Positions 1 through 7,246 of a DNA stretch of 20,975 bases are shown here, in pieces. The number at the start of each line of letters is the position of its first letter. Positions within the stretch are counted from its first letter, which is position 1. Both the position numbers and the translations under genes were made by a program. Under the pieces are notes generated by a model. The model was not told the DNA's origin, did not search any database, and was given only the letters and a program-made list of their open reading frames with translations. Origin of the DNA: Brumimicrobium sp965656195 (GTDB taxonomy: Bacteria; Bacteroidota; Bacteroidia; Flavobacteriales_D; Crocinitomicaceae); NCBI GenBank assembly GCA_965656195.1, contig CBFHJL010000053.1, forward strand, positions 1 through 20,975. The letters run 5' to 3'.

Positions 1-536
1 ATATTACTGATGCTAACGGATGTACAGCGACAGCTTCAGCGACAGTTGCAGAGCCAACTGCACTTTCTGGTTCAGCTACTTCAACTGCAGAAACAAATGG
101 AAACGACGGGTCTATTGATTTAACTCCAGCTGGAGGAACTTCACCTTACTCGTATGCATGGACTGGTCCAAACGGATTTACTTCAACTGACCAAAATCCA
201 ACAGGATTAGAAGGAGGTTCCTATGAATTAACGATTACTGATGACAACGGATGTACTTATGTTACTCAGGTGACTGTGGATTCTTTTGTAGGTCTTGAGG
301 ACATTGAGTCGATGAACTTTAATGTTTACCCTAATCCTACGAATGGTATTTTATATATCGATTCTGAATCAAATGGTACAGTTGATATTCTAAGTCTTAA
401 TGGAAAAACAGTAAATACTACTACTGTTGAAAAAGGAAAAACAACACTGAACGTTGATGGATTAGCAAGAGGAGTGTATACACTTCGATTTGTATCCGGA
501 AGCACTTCTCAATTTAAGAAGTTGGTTGTTCGTTAA
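1..536 (+). CDS. SprB-repeat surface protein with T9SS type A sorting domain (3' end, partial)
   Basis: Only the C-terminal 178 or so residues are in the window. The reading frame is open from base 3 (ITDANGCT...) to the TAA at 534-536, so the gene starts upstream. The visible part holds the end of one SprB-type repeat (ITDANGCTATA) and one complete repeat (SGSATS... to ELTITDDNGCTYVTQVTV). The ITDxNGCT ending is typical of this family of about 40-residue beta-sandwich repeats in gliding and adhesin proteins. From about base 312 there is a type A T9SS C-terminal domain: FNVYPNPTNG, then a VDILSLNGK strand, and a final GVYTLRF...KKLVVR. In Bacteroidota this domain directs export across the outer membrane by the type IX system, usually with cleavage and anchoring at the cell surface. 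The role is probably that of a surface adhesin or secreted repeat protein. The N-terminal, possibly catalytic, part cannot be seen. Confidence 0.9.
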   Translation, partial: ITDANGCTATASATVAEPTALSGSATSTAETNGNDGSIDLTPAGGTSPYSYAWTGPNGFTSTDQNPTGLEGGSYELTITDDNGCTYVTQVTVDSFVGLEDIESMNFNVYPNPTNGILYIDSESNGTVDILSLNGKTVNTTTVEKGKTTLNVDGLARGVYTLRFVSGSTSQFKKLVVR

Positions 537-556
537 TAGTTTTTCATAAACCAGCA

Positions 557-598
557 AGAGGTCATCTTCACACGGATGGCCTCTATTTTTTGATTTTA
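557..598 (+). terminator. Rho-independent terminator after the T9SS type A protein
   Basis: A 9-bp stem is formed by 557-565 (AGAGGTCAT) and 576-584 (ATGGCCTCT), with one G-U pair. It is followed by a T-rich tract (585-598). It begins about 20 bases after the stop at 536 and is oriented to end the upstream gene. Confidence 0.75.
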
Positions 599-619
599 TT
601 TTTAATCTGAGTTTTAAGC

Positions 620-654
620 AAAAACCCCTTACACTGTTCGTGCAAGGGGTTTTT
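620..654. terminator. Bidirectional terminator between convergent genes
   Basis: AAAAACCCCTT (620-630) pairs with AAGGGGTTTTT (644-654). The inner CAC/GTG extends the stem after one mismatch, leaving a 5-base loop. A-run and T-run flank it on both sides, so it can work on either strand. It lies 21 bases beyond the stop of the minus-strand lipoprotein gene at 676 and is probably that gene's main terminator. On the plus strand it backs up the hairpin at 557-598. Confidence 0.85.
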
Positions 655-675
655 AATTTTGTGATGTTTTGAATT

Positions 676-1266
676 TTACATTTCTCCTTTAGAACTGTAA
701 GCCTCCATATATTCTTTTACTTCTGACAATAGCTCTTCAGCATCACTTTGCTTAATCGCATATTCTTCTTTTTCTTCTCCATTTACTTCTTTGATCATTT
801 CACCATTTTGGAAATAATACATTTTATCGATTGATTCGTTGTCTTTACCACGCGTTCCTTCTCCGTTATCTTCGATCACCGCAAGTACAAGATTTCCATC
901 TTTTAAATAGAATTCCTCAGTTCTTTTTGATACTTCAGCATATGGATAGGTTTTGATACGAACTACAATGCCATCCATTGTATAAAAGTGGATTTTGTTC
1001 CACTTCTGTTTTACTTTTGGTCGCATTGCTTCAGAAGAAATTTCTAAACCCTCTCCGATATTCTCCTCTATATTTACTCTATAATCATCAATACTCATTG
1101 CAATTGAGTCAGCGTTGATCTCTTCAACGAGATCTTCTTCATCCATTTCTTTCTCAATGATCACCTCCTTTTCGATTTTTTCTTCTACTTCTTTTTCAGC
1201 CTCTTCGCAGCTAAATAAAACAGTTGATGTTAATGCAACAGCAACTAGGTAACTTACTTTTTTCAT
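676..1266 (-). CDS. Acidic lipoprotein of unknown function
   Basis: The 196-residue protein starts with a lipoprotein signal peptide: MKK, a hydrophobic stretch, then the lipobox LFSC with Cys20 as the lipidated residue. The next 30 or so residues (20-50) are almost all Glu, Lys, Asp and hydrophobic residues, an acidic tether likely to be extended or helical. The C-terminal part (about 75-165) has alternating strands such as IHFYTMDGIVVRIKTY, EEFYLKDGNLVLAV and MYYFQNGEMIKEV. This is the pattern of a small beta-rich domain reminiscent of MORN-like or toxin-antitoxin-like repeats in Bacteroidota periplasmic proteins, but I do not recognise a named family. It is monocistronic, with a terminator at 620-654 and a -7-like element 20 bases upstream of the ATG. 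It is expected in the periplasm or on the outer membrane. Confidence 0.75.
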   Translation of the reverse strand: MKKVSYLVAVALTSTVLFSCEEAEKEVEEKIEKEVIIEKEMDEEDLVEEINADSIAMSIDDYRVNIEENIGEGLEISSEAMRPKVKQKWNKIHFYTMDGIVVRIKTYPYAEVSKRTEEFYLKDGNLVLAVIEDNGEGTRGKDNESIDKMYYFQNGEMIKEVNGEEKEEYAIKQSDAEELLSEVKEYMEAYSSKGEM

Positions 1267-1286
1267 AACTTCTTTAGTTTATAGCA

Positions 1287-1294
1287 CAAAGATA
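1287..1294 (-). promoter_or_regulatory. -7 element TATCTTTG for the acidic lipoprotein gene
   Basis: On the minus strand the bases read TATCTTTG, a full match to the Bacteroidota TAnnTTTG element. It ends 20 bases before the ATG at 1266. No TTG was found at the usual distance upstream, so this is a -7-only call. Confidence 0.45.
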
Positions 1295-1472
1295 CAACTG
1301 TATTTATGTTGTATTGATAGTGCTACTATCAGAAGGTGTTATTTGTAATACAAAACAGTAGAGGTAATGTTAATTTTTGATACTTAATAAAGTTCAGATT
1401 ACTCTCATCCATAAGCTGTTTATAAGCAATATCATGTCAGATAGCGTATTTTCAGGTTGATTAGATTGATCA

Positions 1473-1491
1473 ATTTTGGCGATTCCAAAAT
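1473..1491. repeat. Inverted repeat ATTTTGG-N5-CCAAAAT
   Basis: A perfect 7-bp dyad (1473-1479 and 1485-1491) with a 5-base spacer. It lies about 60 bases upstream of the -33 element of the PKD-protein promoter and close to a second dyad. It is probably a protein-binding site rather than a terminator, because no T-run follows. Confidence 0.45.
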
Positions 1492-1496
1492 CAAAG

Positions 1497-1520
1497 TAAT
1501 TGTCAAATTTGAGACAATTA
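1497..1520. repeat. Inverted repeat TAATTGTC-N8-GACAATTA
   Basis: A perfect 8-bp dyad (1497-1504 and 1513-1520) separated by AAATTTGA. Its centre is about 78 bases upstream of the predicted transcription start of the PKD protein, in a position typical for an activator or repressor site. No regulator can be assigned from the window. Confidence 0.5.
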
Positions 1521-1551
1521 TGTATCAATGTGTTAGATGTATCACAGCGCA

Positions 1552-1581
1552 TTGTATTTCACACTATAAGTTATATCATTG
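1552..1581 (+). promoter_or_regulatory. Bacteroidota-type promoter for the PKD/T9SS type B protein
   Basis: TTG (1552-1554), a 19-base spacer and TATCATTG (1574-1581, one mismatch to TAnnTTTG). Predicted transcription begins near 1587, 20 bases before the ATG at 1608. This supports 1608, not the upstream TTG at 1500, as the start codon. Confidence 0.55.
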
Positions 1582-1607
1582 TCAGTTACATACTTATTAC
1601 TACTAAC

Positions 1608-4475
1608 ATGATTGAGTTACATTTGCGTAAGCTCTGCCAAAAGATTGCTTATTTTTTCTTCTTTGGTTTGAGTTCATTCTTCACTTTCGCACAAGAAGTT
1701 CAGTATGAGGACTTAATTCCTTATGAGTCAGCAATAATGAATCAAATTAATTTAGAGGAGATTAGAATTCAGAATAACCTGACCAAAGAAGCGTTCTCAG
1801 CGGTTAAGTGCGAAATCGACTTATTAGTTCTTAATGCAGCCTTTCTGCGATATAATGATGGTAAGAAACCCATTTTTTCAAAACAAGATGTATCAGCTGT
1901 AGAGGATGAAATAACACATGTAATTGAAGCACGATTATCAGGAGAGGTGCATGAGCACGACTATTCTTTTTTAGATTCCATCAAGTATATTCCTAAACGA
2001 ATTCCTAGAAAGCTATTTAGAGATACTTCTGGATATCAGGTTAAATCGAATACATGTGTAAATGCTGATTTTGAGAGTAATAATCTTAATGGTTGGTCAG
2101 GAGGCTTCGCTACAAGTGGGGGAGAAGGGAATATTAATCCTGGCTTTGATAGTGATGCAATGAATAGCAATACGGGGAATCATACAATTATGGGTCCCGG
2201 TGCAGGAATGGACGGCCCAAGTAACAATAATTTACCAAGAGTATTTCCTGGTGGCGGTGATTATTCGCTTCGATTGGGAAATCAGCAAACAGGTTATCAG
2301 GCTGCTCGAATTTCATACTCGTTTACAGTAACGGCTAACACTGAAATCTTTTTATATCATTTTGCTGCTGTGATGCAAGATCCTGGTCATTCCTTAAGTG
2401 AGCAGCCTTTTCTTAGAATCAATTTGATCATTGATGGAGTGAACATTCCCTGTGGAGAATATTTTCAGGCCGCTTCAGGCAGTGCTCCCGGTTATTTGGA
2501 TGGATCAGGAAGTGTTAAGTATAAGCCATGGGAAACAGTGAGTATTGCGCTTACAAATTATATCGGTCAAAATGCAACTATAGAATTCACGACTTCGGAC
2601 TGCTCTCAGTCGGGTCATTATGGGTATGCATACATTGATGCTGAATGTCTTCCAATGCCTACTTTGAGTAATGACACCTTAACATGTCAGCAAACAGAAG
2701 TAACCTTACAAGGTCCGCCCGGTGCCGCAGAATATATCTGGACAGGACCTGGTATTGTTGGTCCAAATAACACCCAGAGTATTATTGTCAACCAAGGAGG
2801 TTTATATGAAGTAGAAGTAATTCCTGTTCAGGGTCCACAATGCTCTTACACGGTGGAAACAGAAGTGATTGATGAAATAGGGGATGTCACTGCAGATTTT
2901 TTAGCTGTTCCCGATCAAGTTTGCCTTGGTGAATCAATTGATTTTCAGGATCAATCTGTTCTAACACCTAATGCAGGAAGTATTACAGACTACTATTGGT
3001 CTTTTGATGATGGAACAATTTTGAATACCAATGATCCTACATATAGTTATTCGAGCCCAGGAACATACGATGTTACGTACGGTGTGTATACAAGTGGAGA
3101 ATGCACCGATACAATTACAAAGACAGTTGTTGTCTCACCAATTCCTGTAGCAGACTATTCAGTTGCTTCAGTTTGTCTAAATGAGCAATCTGAATTTCTA
3201 AATAATTCAAGCGTTGATAATATAGATGGAAATGTGATAGATACTTATGAATGGACTTTTGGAGATGGAACAACTTCCACAAATCAGAATCCAGTGATCA
3301 CGTATGGAAACGAAAATGTTTACTCCACTGAATTAATCGTCACAACAAATAACGGTTGTAAGGATACGCTTGAACAGACTGCAACAGTTTGGCCTTTGCC
3401 TTCTGTTGATTTTTCACCAACCGATGTATGTTTAGAATTTGATACCGAGTTTATAGATGAATCGACAATTTCGAATGCGCATACGAACAATAGTTTAGTG
3501 GATTGGCAATGGGACTTTGGAGACGGATCAACTTCCACTCAGCAAAATCCGATACATACCTACCTTAATGACGGAACTTATAATACTAACTTGGAAGTTA
3601 CTTCCAATAATGGATGTGTAAATGACGTTACTTTAATTGTGACAGTTCATCCGAAACCTGAAGCGAGTTTTTCGGGTGTTAATTTATCTGGTTGTGCCCC
3701 AATTTGTCCTGATGTTACCTCTACTTCTGTCGTAAATCAACCTTCAACAATAGTGGACTACGAATGGAGGCTTAGTGACGGAACAGTTGTGCAAGGTCCG
3801 AATAGTTCATATTCAGAGTGTTTTGAAAATGAAACAGGTAATTCCATATTTTACGGACTGGAATTAGAGGTCACGACAGATATGGGCTGTAAGGATGTGC
3901 ACACTGAGGCAAATTATATTGAAGTCTATCATAATCCCATTGCGAGCTTTTATTACTCACCAGATAATCCGGACATCATCGATCCAGAAGTAGATTTTAC
4001 AAATACATCTTACTATGCTGACAACTACGATTGGACATTCTATGGAGTAGGTACTTCGACTGCTGTAAATCCATCAATTGACTTTCCTCTAGAACCAGGT
4101 ACATATCAGATCCAGATGATAGCATCAACGGATGAGGGATGTACAGATACTGCTCGTGTTGCATTAGAAATCCTTGACCGTATTATCTTTTATGTTCCTA
4201 ACACATTTACACCTGATAAAGATGATTATAACGAGGTCTTTAAACCTATATTCACTGCGGGTTACGATCCATTCGATTTTAATTTATTGATTTTTAATAG
4301 ATGGGGTGAAGTTGTGTTTGAATCCAATGATGCTAGTGTAGGTTGGGATGGAACATATGGTGCAGATAGTGATCGCATTGTTAAGGATGGTACTTACGTT
4401 TGGAAAATAGTATTTAAGGAAACTATGTCTGATAAGAATCATACGCATACGGGACATGTGAACGTGTTGAAGTAG
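1608..4475 (+). CDS. Secreted multi-PKD protein with gliding-motility-type (T9SS type B) C-terminal domain
   Basis: A 955-residue secreted protein. I place the start at ATG 1608 because it gives a clean signal peptide (HLRKLCQK, then IAYFFFFGLSSFFTF, cleavage near FAQ at 28-30) and lies just downstream of a promoter. The frame stays open back to a TTG at 1500, but that adds 36 residues before the signal. Domain order: a helical, charged segment (about 30-145); a jelly-roll-like region starting CVNADFESNNLNGW (about 150-345) that resembles galactose-binding-like modules; an Ig-like strand-rich region (about 350-420); five PKD or PKD-like repeats with cores near 460 (YWSFDDGT), 548 (WTFGDGT), 633 (WDFGDGS), 719 (WRLSDGT) and 807 (WTFYGVGT); then the type B C-terminal domain from about 861 (FYVPNTFTPDKDDYNEVF, FNRWGEVVFES, DGTYVWKI). 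That last domain marks export by T9SS. It is probably a surface adhesin or matrix protein; no catalytic motif was recognised. Confidence 0.9.
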   Translation: MIELHLRKLCQKIAYFFFFGLSSFFTFAQEVQYEDLIPYESAIMNQINLEEIRIQNNLTKEAFSAVKCEIDLLVLNAAFLRYNDGKKPIFSKQDVSAVEDEITHVIEARLSGEVHEHDYSFLDSIKYIPKRIPRKLFRDTSGYQVKSNTCVNADFESNNLNGWSGGFATSGGEGNINPGFDSDAMNSNTGNHTIMGPGAGMDGPSNNNLPRVFPGGGDYSLRLGNQQTGYQAARISYSFTVTANTEIFLYHFAAVMQDPGHSLSEQPFLRINLIIDGVNIPCGEYFQAASGSAPGYLDGSGSVKYKPWETVSIALTNYIGQNATIEFTTSDCSQSGHYGYAYIDAECLPMPTLSNDTLTCQQTEVTLQGPPGAAEYIWTGPGIVGPNNTQSIIVNQGGLYEVEVIPVQGPQCSYTVETEVIDEIGDVTADFLAVPDQVCLGESIDFQDQSVLTPNAGSITDYYWSFDDGTILNTNDPTYSYSSPGTYDVTYGVYTSGECTDTITKTVVVSPIPVADYSVASVCLNEQSEFLNNSSVDNIDGNVIDTYEWTFGDGTTSTNQNPVITYGNENVYSTELIVTTNNGCKDTLEQTATVWPLPSVDFSPTDVCLEFDTEFIDESTISNAHTNNSLVDWQWDFGDGSTSTQQNPIHTYLNDGTYNTNLEVTSNNGCVNDVTLIVTVHPKPEASFSGVNLSGCAPICPDVTSTSVVNQPSTIVDYEWRLSDGTVVQGPNSSYSECFENETGNSIFYGLELEVTTDMGCKDVHTEANYIEVYHNPIASFYYSPDNPDIIDPEVDFTNTSYYADNYDWTFYGVGTSTAVNPSIDFPLEPGTYQIQMIASTDEGCTDTARVALEILDRIIFYVPNTFTPDKDDYNEVFKPIFTAGYDPFDFNLLIFNRWGEVVFESNDASVGWDGTYGADSDRIVKDGTYVWKIVFKETMSDKNHTHTGHVNVLK

Positions 4476-4486
4476 TTTTCTGTCAA

Positions 4487-5242
4487 TCAGCTTCTCAAAT
4501 AGGATGCTCCATTCACATCTAGGATTGCGCCTGTAGAATATTCTGATCCGTCTTGTGCAAAGTAAGCAATCGCATTTGCAACTTCTTCGGGTTCTGCCAT
4601 GCGCTTAGATGGAGACTCTTGAATGAGTTTTTCTTTTTCATCTTCGGTAATAGAGCTGATTCCCATATCTGTTTTTGTAAATCCTGGGGCAACAGCAAAT
4701 ACAGAAATATTATCCTTCGCTAAGGCTTTTGCCAGTGATTGACTCAGTGCGTTTAAACCTGCTTTACTCGCTCCGTATGCTGGCTGATCTGGTTCACCTC
4801 GAAAAGCTCCTCTGGAAGAAACGTTGATGATCTTTCCACCACAATTCTGCTTCATGACGTGAGATGCCCAATAGCATAAGTCTGCCACTGCGATTAGATT
4901 AGTGTTTAAGGTTTGCTGCCACACCTCTCTCCATGTATTAAAGTCAGTAGCGGTATCGTGAAGGATAGCTACTCCTGCATTATTCACCAATACATCGATT
5001 TTTCCGAATTCACTGATGACCTTTTCAATCAATTCCTGTGCAGCGCCATCTTTGCTAATGTCTGATTTGAACAATTGATGTCCTTCTCCTCCTAATTCTT
5101 GAAGTGTTTGCTCTGCTTCTTTGTCGTTTGCTCTGTAGTTGATTCCAATTGTTGCTCCGCGCTTTGCCATTAGAATAGCCGTGGCTTTTCCAATTCCGCG
5201 AGAAGCACCTGTTATAAGTATGTGTTTGTTGTTGAGATTCAT
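4487..5242 (-). CDS. SDR family NAD(P)-dependent oxidoreductase, FabG-like
   Basis: A 251-residue classical short-chain dehydrogenase/reductase, the usual length. The Rossmann cofactor motif TGASRGIG is at 11-18, NNAG at 87-90, and the catalytic tetrad is complete: Asn114, Ser143, Tyr156 and Lys160 (YGASK). After the active site comes the PGFTKTDM segment, and near the C-terminus there is a TGAILDVNG strand, as in FabG-type reductases. A basic residue after the glycine-rich loop region (NYRAND, 35-40) favours NADP(H). It is predicted to be a cytosolic tetramer reducing a carbonyl or oxidising an alcohol. The substrate cannot be told from sequence; a 3-oxoacyl-ACP-like or sugar/polyol substrate are both possible. 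Its stop lies only 11 bases from the convergent PKD-protein gene. The outer-membrane-like gene lies 79 bases upstream on the same strand. Confidence 0.9.
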   Translation of the reverse strand: MNLNNKHILITGASRGIGKATAILMAKRGATIGINYRANDKEAEQTLQELGGEGHQLFKSDISKDGAAQELIEKVISEFGKIDVLVNNAGVAILHDTATDFNTWREVWQQTLNTNLIAVADLCYWASHVMKQNCGGKIINVSSRGAFRGEPDQPAYGASKAGLNALSQSLAKALAKDNISVFAVAPGFTKTDMGISSITEDEKEKLIQESPSKRMAEPEEVANAIAYFAQDGSEYSTGAILDVNGASYLRS

Positions 5243-5297
5243 AGGGTGTTTGACCTTGTTGTTTCATTCATATTAAAACTGAGTCATATCTAAACTA

Positions 5298-5305
5298 CAA
5301 AATTA
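5298..5305 (-). promoter_or_regulatory. Possible -7 element TAATTTTG upstream of the SDR gene
   Basis: On the minus strand the bases read TAATTTTG, matching TAnnTTTG, 55 bases before the ATG at 5242. The only TTG upstream (5336-5334 on the minus strand) gives a spacer of 28, longer than usual, so this is weak. Confidence 0.25.
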
Positions 5306-5321
5306 TTAGTAAATGAGCATG

Positions 5322-6116
5322 TTAATATTTAAACAAGTACCCGAACCCAACAGACAGTTCAGTTTCAACACCAACAAAGGGTGTAGGTGATTGATAACCA
5401 GCTGCAGTTGTTTCGTCATAATAGTTTGGATGGTAGTAGCTGAGTCCCAGCGCTATTTCTGCTGAAATACGATTCTTTTTGTCCAAAAAACGTTTGTATC
5501 CTGCGCGAGCACCAACGCCGATAAAGAAAAACTTGTATACTCCATTATTTATTTCGAAATCATCAGTTNNNNNNNNNNNNNNNNNNNNNNNNNNNNNNNN
5601 NNNNNNNNNNNNNNNNNNNNNNNNNNNNNNNNNNNNNNNNNNNNNNNNNNNNNNNNNNNNNNNNNNGTCTGAGCTGAACATTCTTAAATTGTAATGATCT
5701 TCTGCAGGACCACCTTCTAAATTAAAGCGTAATAAGAACCAATCTTTTTTTCGGTTATTTAAAGAGTGATTTAAATTTAAGAACGCTCCTAAAGCAAGTA
5801 TCTTAAAATCTGTTGAACCGTGAGACACACCAATTGAAGCATACGGAAAACTGTAACTTTCAATTGAAGGCAAAAGTGAGAACTTTTGTATGCTTTCAGC
5901 AGTTATTTTTGAATAGCGGTGATCGATAAAAGACCCTCCCTTAACATAGCAGCCAAGATCAAATATGTCATTCAATTGCTTTTTAATTGATAACTGAACA
6001 ACAAGTTTCTCTGGACCTATTGTGGTTTCGTTTCCAATTGACCATTGAGCATAATTAACGTTGGGGATGAATCCTAAAAAAATAGAGCAAAAAAGAGAGA
6101 TGAGGGTAATGCGCAT
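5322..6116 (-). CDS. Predicted outer-membrane beta-barrel-like protein, interrupted by an assembly gap
   Basis: About 264 residues, of which some 33 are unread because 98 N fall at 5569-5666. Both flanks stay in the same frame across the N run, so it is probably one gene, but its true length is unknown. The ATG at 6116 starts a signal peptide (MRITLISLFCSIFLGFIPNVNYAQ). An in-frame TTG at 6125 also exists but lies inside the -7 element. The mature protein has alternating amphipathic strands rich in Gly, Tyr and Phe (PYASIGVSHGSTDFKILALGA, FFIGVGARAGYKRF, AEIALGLSYYHP) and ends VGFGYLFKY. The terminal aromatic is typical of outer-membrane barrels recognised by BamA. No named family is evident. 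A porin-like or opacity-like barrel is the best inference. Confidence 0.65.
   Translation of the reverse strand: MRITLISLFCSIFLGFIPNVNYAQWSIGNETTIGPEKLVVQLSIKKQLNDIFDLGCYVKGGSFIDHRYSKITAESIQKFSLLPSIESYSFPYASIGVSHGSTDFKILALGAFLNLNHSLNNRKKDWFLLRFNLEGGPAEDHYNLRMFSSDXXXXXXXXXXXXXXXXXXXXXXXXXXXXXXXXXTDDFEINNGVYKFFFIGVGARAGYKRFLDKKNRISAEIALGLSYYHPNYYDETTAAGYQSPTPFVGVETELSVGFGYLFKY
5569..5666. other. Assembly gap (98 N)
   Basis: A run of 98 undetermined bases inside the outer-membrane-like gene. The flanking frames agree, so the estimate may be right to a multiple of three. The sequence itself is unknown and could hide a repeat or a longer insertion. Confidence 0.99.
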
Positions 6117-6122
6117 ATTGAT

Positions 6123-6130
6123 CAAATTTA
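6123..6130 (-). promoter_or_regulatory. -7 element TAAATTTG for the outer-membrane-like gene
   Basis: On the minus strand the bases read TAAATTTG, a full match to TAnnTTTG. It ends only 6 bases before the ATG at 6116, which would give an almost leaderless transcript. No TTG at 17-23 bases upstream was found. Confidence 0.4.
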
Positions 6131-6202
6131 GAATTTTATACTTGCTAAAACGATCGTCAAACGTCCTTTATTCTATAAGGTTGCGCCTGAATTATAATAA
6201 CG

Positions 6203-7144
6203 CTACTTTTTTCTTTTCTCTTTCTTTAACCTCCTGCGTTCAGATCTGGTAAGGGGGCGTTCTTTTTCATGGGTAAATAGATGTTTGAACGGATATACAA
6301 ATTGTCCCATAAAAGTTGTAGGCATTTTCTCCTGATCGTCAACCCCAAGTTCTGGTTCTTCTTTGTTTTGCGGATAATAAAAGTATCCGAACAAATGATC
6401 CCATAGTGTGAGGGTAGAGGCGAAGTTTACCCCATAGCGCTGAGGAACTTTTTTAGCGTGATGCCAAAAATGTGTTTCTGGAGAAATGAAAATGTAATTG
6501 AACCATTTCCAATTTACTTTTACATTGCAATGAGAAAAGAAAGTAAATGAAAGTCCAACCCATAAGTAGATTGCGACAAACTCATTGGCTCCGAGATTTA
6601 AGGTTAAAAAGACAATGAATAATAAGGGTTTAAATACCAGGAACTCTACCCAATGGAAATGTCTAGTGGAAGCAAATCCAAGCGTTTCTTGTGCATGATG
6701 GATTTTGTGGAATTTCCACAGAAAATTAACGCGATGTAACAGGAAGTGACCAAGCCACTGCATGAAGTCGAGTAGAATGAAAATGATCAAAAATTGCACG
6801 ACAAATGGTAATGTCTTAATGTCGTAAATAACGGGAGAGCTAATTCCAATTCCATCCAGTCCATTCCGAAAGAAATACTCAATAGTCGCGGAAAATGCCC
6901 AGAAGCCAAAGAGTAACACAAGGTAATCTATGAATATTACGTAAAACAGGTCTTGCCAGAATCCCTTTCTTTGTGTTGGGGTGTAATCTCGTTTTTTCGG
7001 TAATACTAACTCCAGTGTAAAAGTGAGGATACAAATCACAGGAATAATATAGAAGGGATTATCCCAAGCAGGGTTCGCCAGTTGATATAAAAAGGCATCT
7101 TTAAAACCGATAAAATATTGTTTAAAAACCTCTAGAAATGACAT
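6203..7144 (-). CDS. Sterol desaturase / fatty acid hydroxylase family membrane protein
   Basis: A 313-residue integral membrane protein of the fatty acid hydroxylase superfamily. The di-iron histidine motifs are all visible: HxxxH at 133-137 (HFLLH), HxxHH at 146-150 (HKIHH), HFH at 162-164, and HxxHH at 225-229 (HFWHH), followed by the LWDHLFG block at 247-253. Hydrophobic segments lie near 32-48, 64-90, 112-130 and 172-204. The C-terminal tail (about 295-313) is strongly basic (RSERRRLKKEKRKK) and probably cytoplasmic. Family members use O2 and a di-iron centre to hydroxylate or desaturate lipids, sterols, carotenoids or ornithine lipids; the substrate here is not clear. The gene is divergent from the S1/P1 nuclease, and the 152-base gap between them holds one promoter each and a palindrome. 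Confidence 0.9.
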   Translation of the reverse strand: MSFLEVFKQYFIGFKDAFLYQLANPAWDNPFYIIPVICILTFTLELVLPKKRDYTPTQRKGFWQDLFYVIFIDYLVLLFGFWAFSATIEYFFRNGLDGIGISSPVIYDIKTLPFVVQFLIIFILLDFMQWLGHFLLHRVNFLWKFHKIHHAQETLGFASTRHFHWVEFLVFKPLLFIVFLTLNLGANEFVAIYLWVGLSFTFFSHCNVKVNWKWFNYIFISPETHFWHHAKKVPQRYGVNFASTLTLWDHLFGYFYYPQNKEEPELGVDDQEKMPTTFMGQFVYPFKHLFTHEKERPLTRSERRRLKKEKRKK

Positions 7145-7154
7145 AATAATAAAT

Positions 7155-7185
7155 CGAAGTTATGAAATAATGGATTTTCTTACAA
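7155..7185 (-). promoter_or_regulatory. Promoter for the sterol desaturase-family gene
   Basis: On the minus strand: TTG (7185-7183), a 20-base spacer and TAACTTCG (7162-7155, one mismatch to TAnnTTTG). The -7 ends 10 bases before the ATG at 7144, so the leader would be very short. Confidence 0.4.
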
Positions 7186-7193
7186 CAAAAGTG

Positions 7194-7208
7194 TCCGATA
7201 TTATCGGA
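7194..7208. promoter_or_regulatory. Palindrome TCCGATATTATCGGA between divergent promoters
   Basis: Two perfect 7-base arms (TCCGATA and TATCGGA) around a single T. The site lies about 8 bases upstream of the -33 of the desaturase promoter and about 38 bases upstream of the -33 of the nuclease promoter. No T-run follows on either strand, so it looks like an operator rather than a terminator. The regulator is not known. Confidence 0.4.
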
Positions 7209-7246
7209 ATGTTCATTCTAGCGCTAAGAATTAACCTCTCGTTAAC

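Larger units (their letters stand above)
1267..1607. other. Intergenic region between divergent lipoprotein and PKD-protein genes
   Basis: These 341 bases hold no supported gene. A TTG at 1500 opens a frame into the downstream protein but lacks signal-peptide sense. The region contains the -7 of the minus-strand gene (1287-1294), two inverted repeats (1473-1491 and 1497-1520) and a plausible plus-strand promoter (1552-1581). In about 1295-1470 I see no structure. Confidence 0.6.

Noticed and set aside
1500..1607. Extended N-terminus of the PKD protein beginning at TTG 1500
   Set aside because: It would place 36 residues before a good signal peptide, begins within an inverted repeat, and lies upstream of the predicted promoter at 1552-1581.
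3320..3538. Minus-strand 72-residue open frame inside the PKD gene
   Set aside because: It lies wholly within a well-supported gene and has no recognisable domain or promoter.
5055..5267. Minus-strand 70-residue open frame overlapping the SDR start
   Set aside because: It is an out-of-frame reading of the SDR N-terminus with low-complexity Gln/Arg/Ser composition.
5322..6116. Pseudogene call for the gapped outer-membrane-like gene
   Set aside because: The two flanks agree in frame and the ends look normal, so an assembly gap explains the interruption better than decay.
7194..7208. Terminator for the sterol desaturase/nuclease intergenic region
   Set aside because: The palindrome lies upstream of both divergent genes and has no T-run, so it cannot be a terminator for them.
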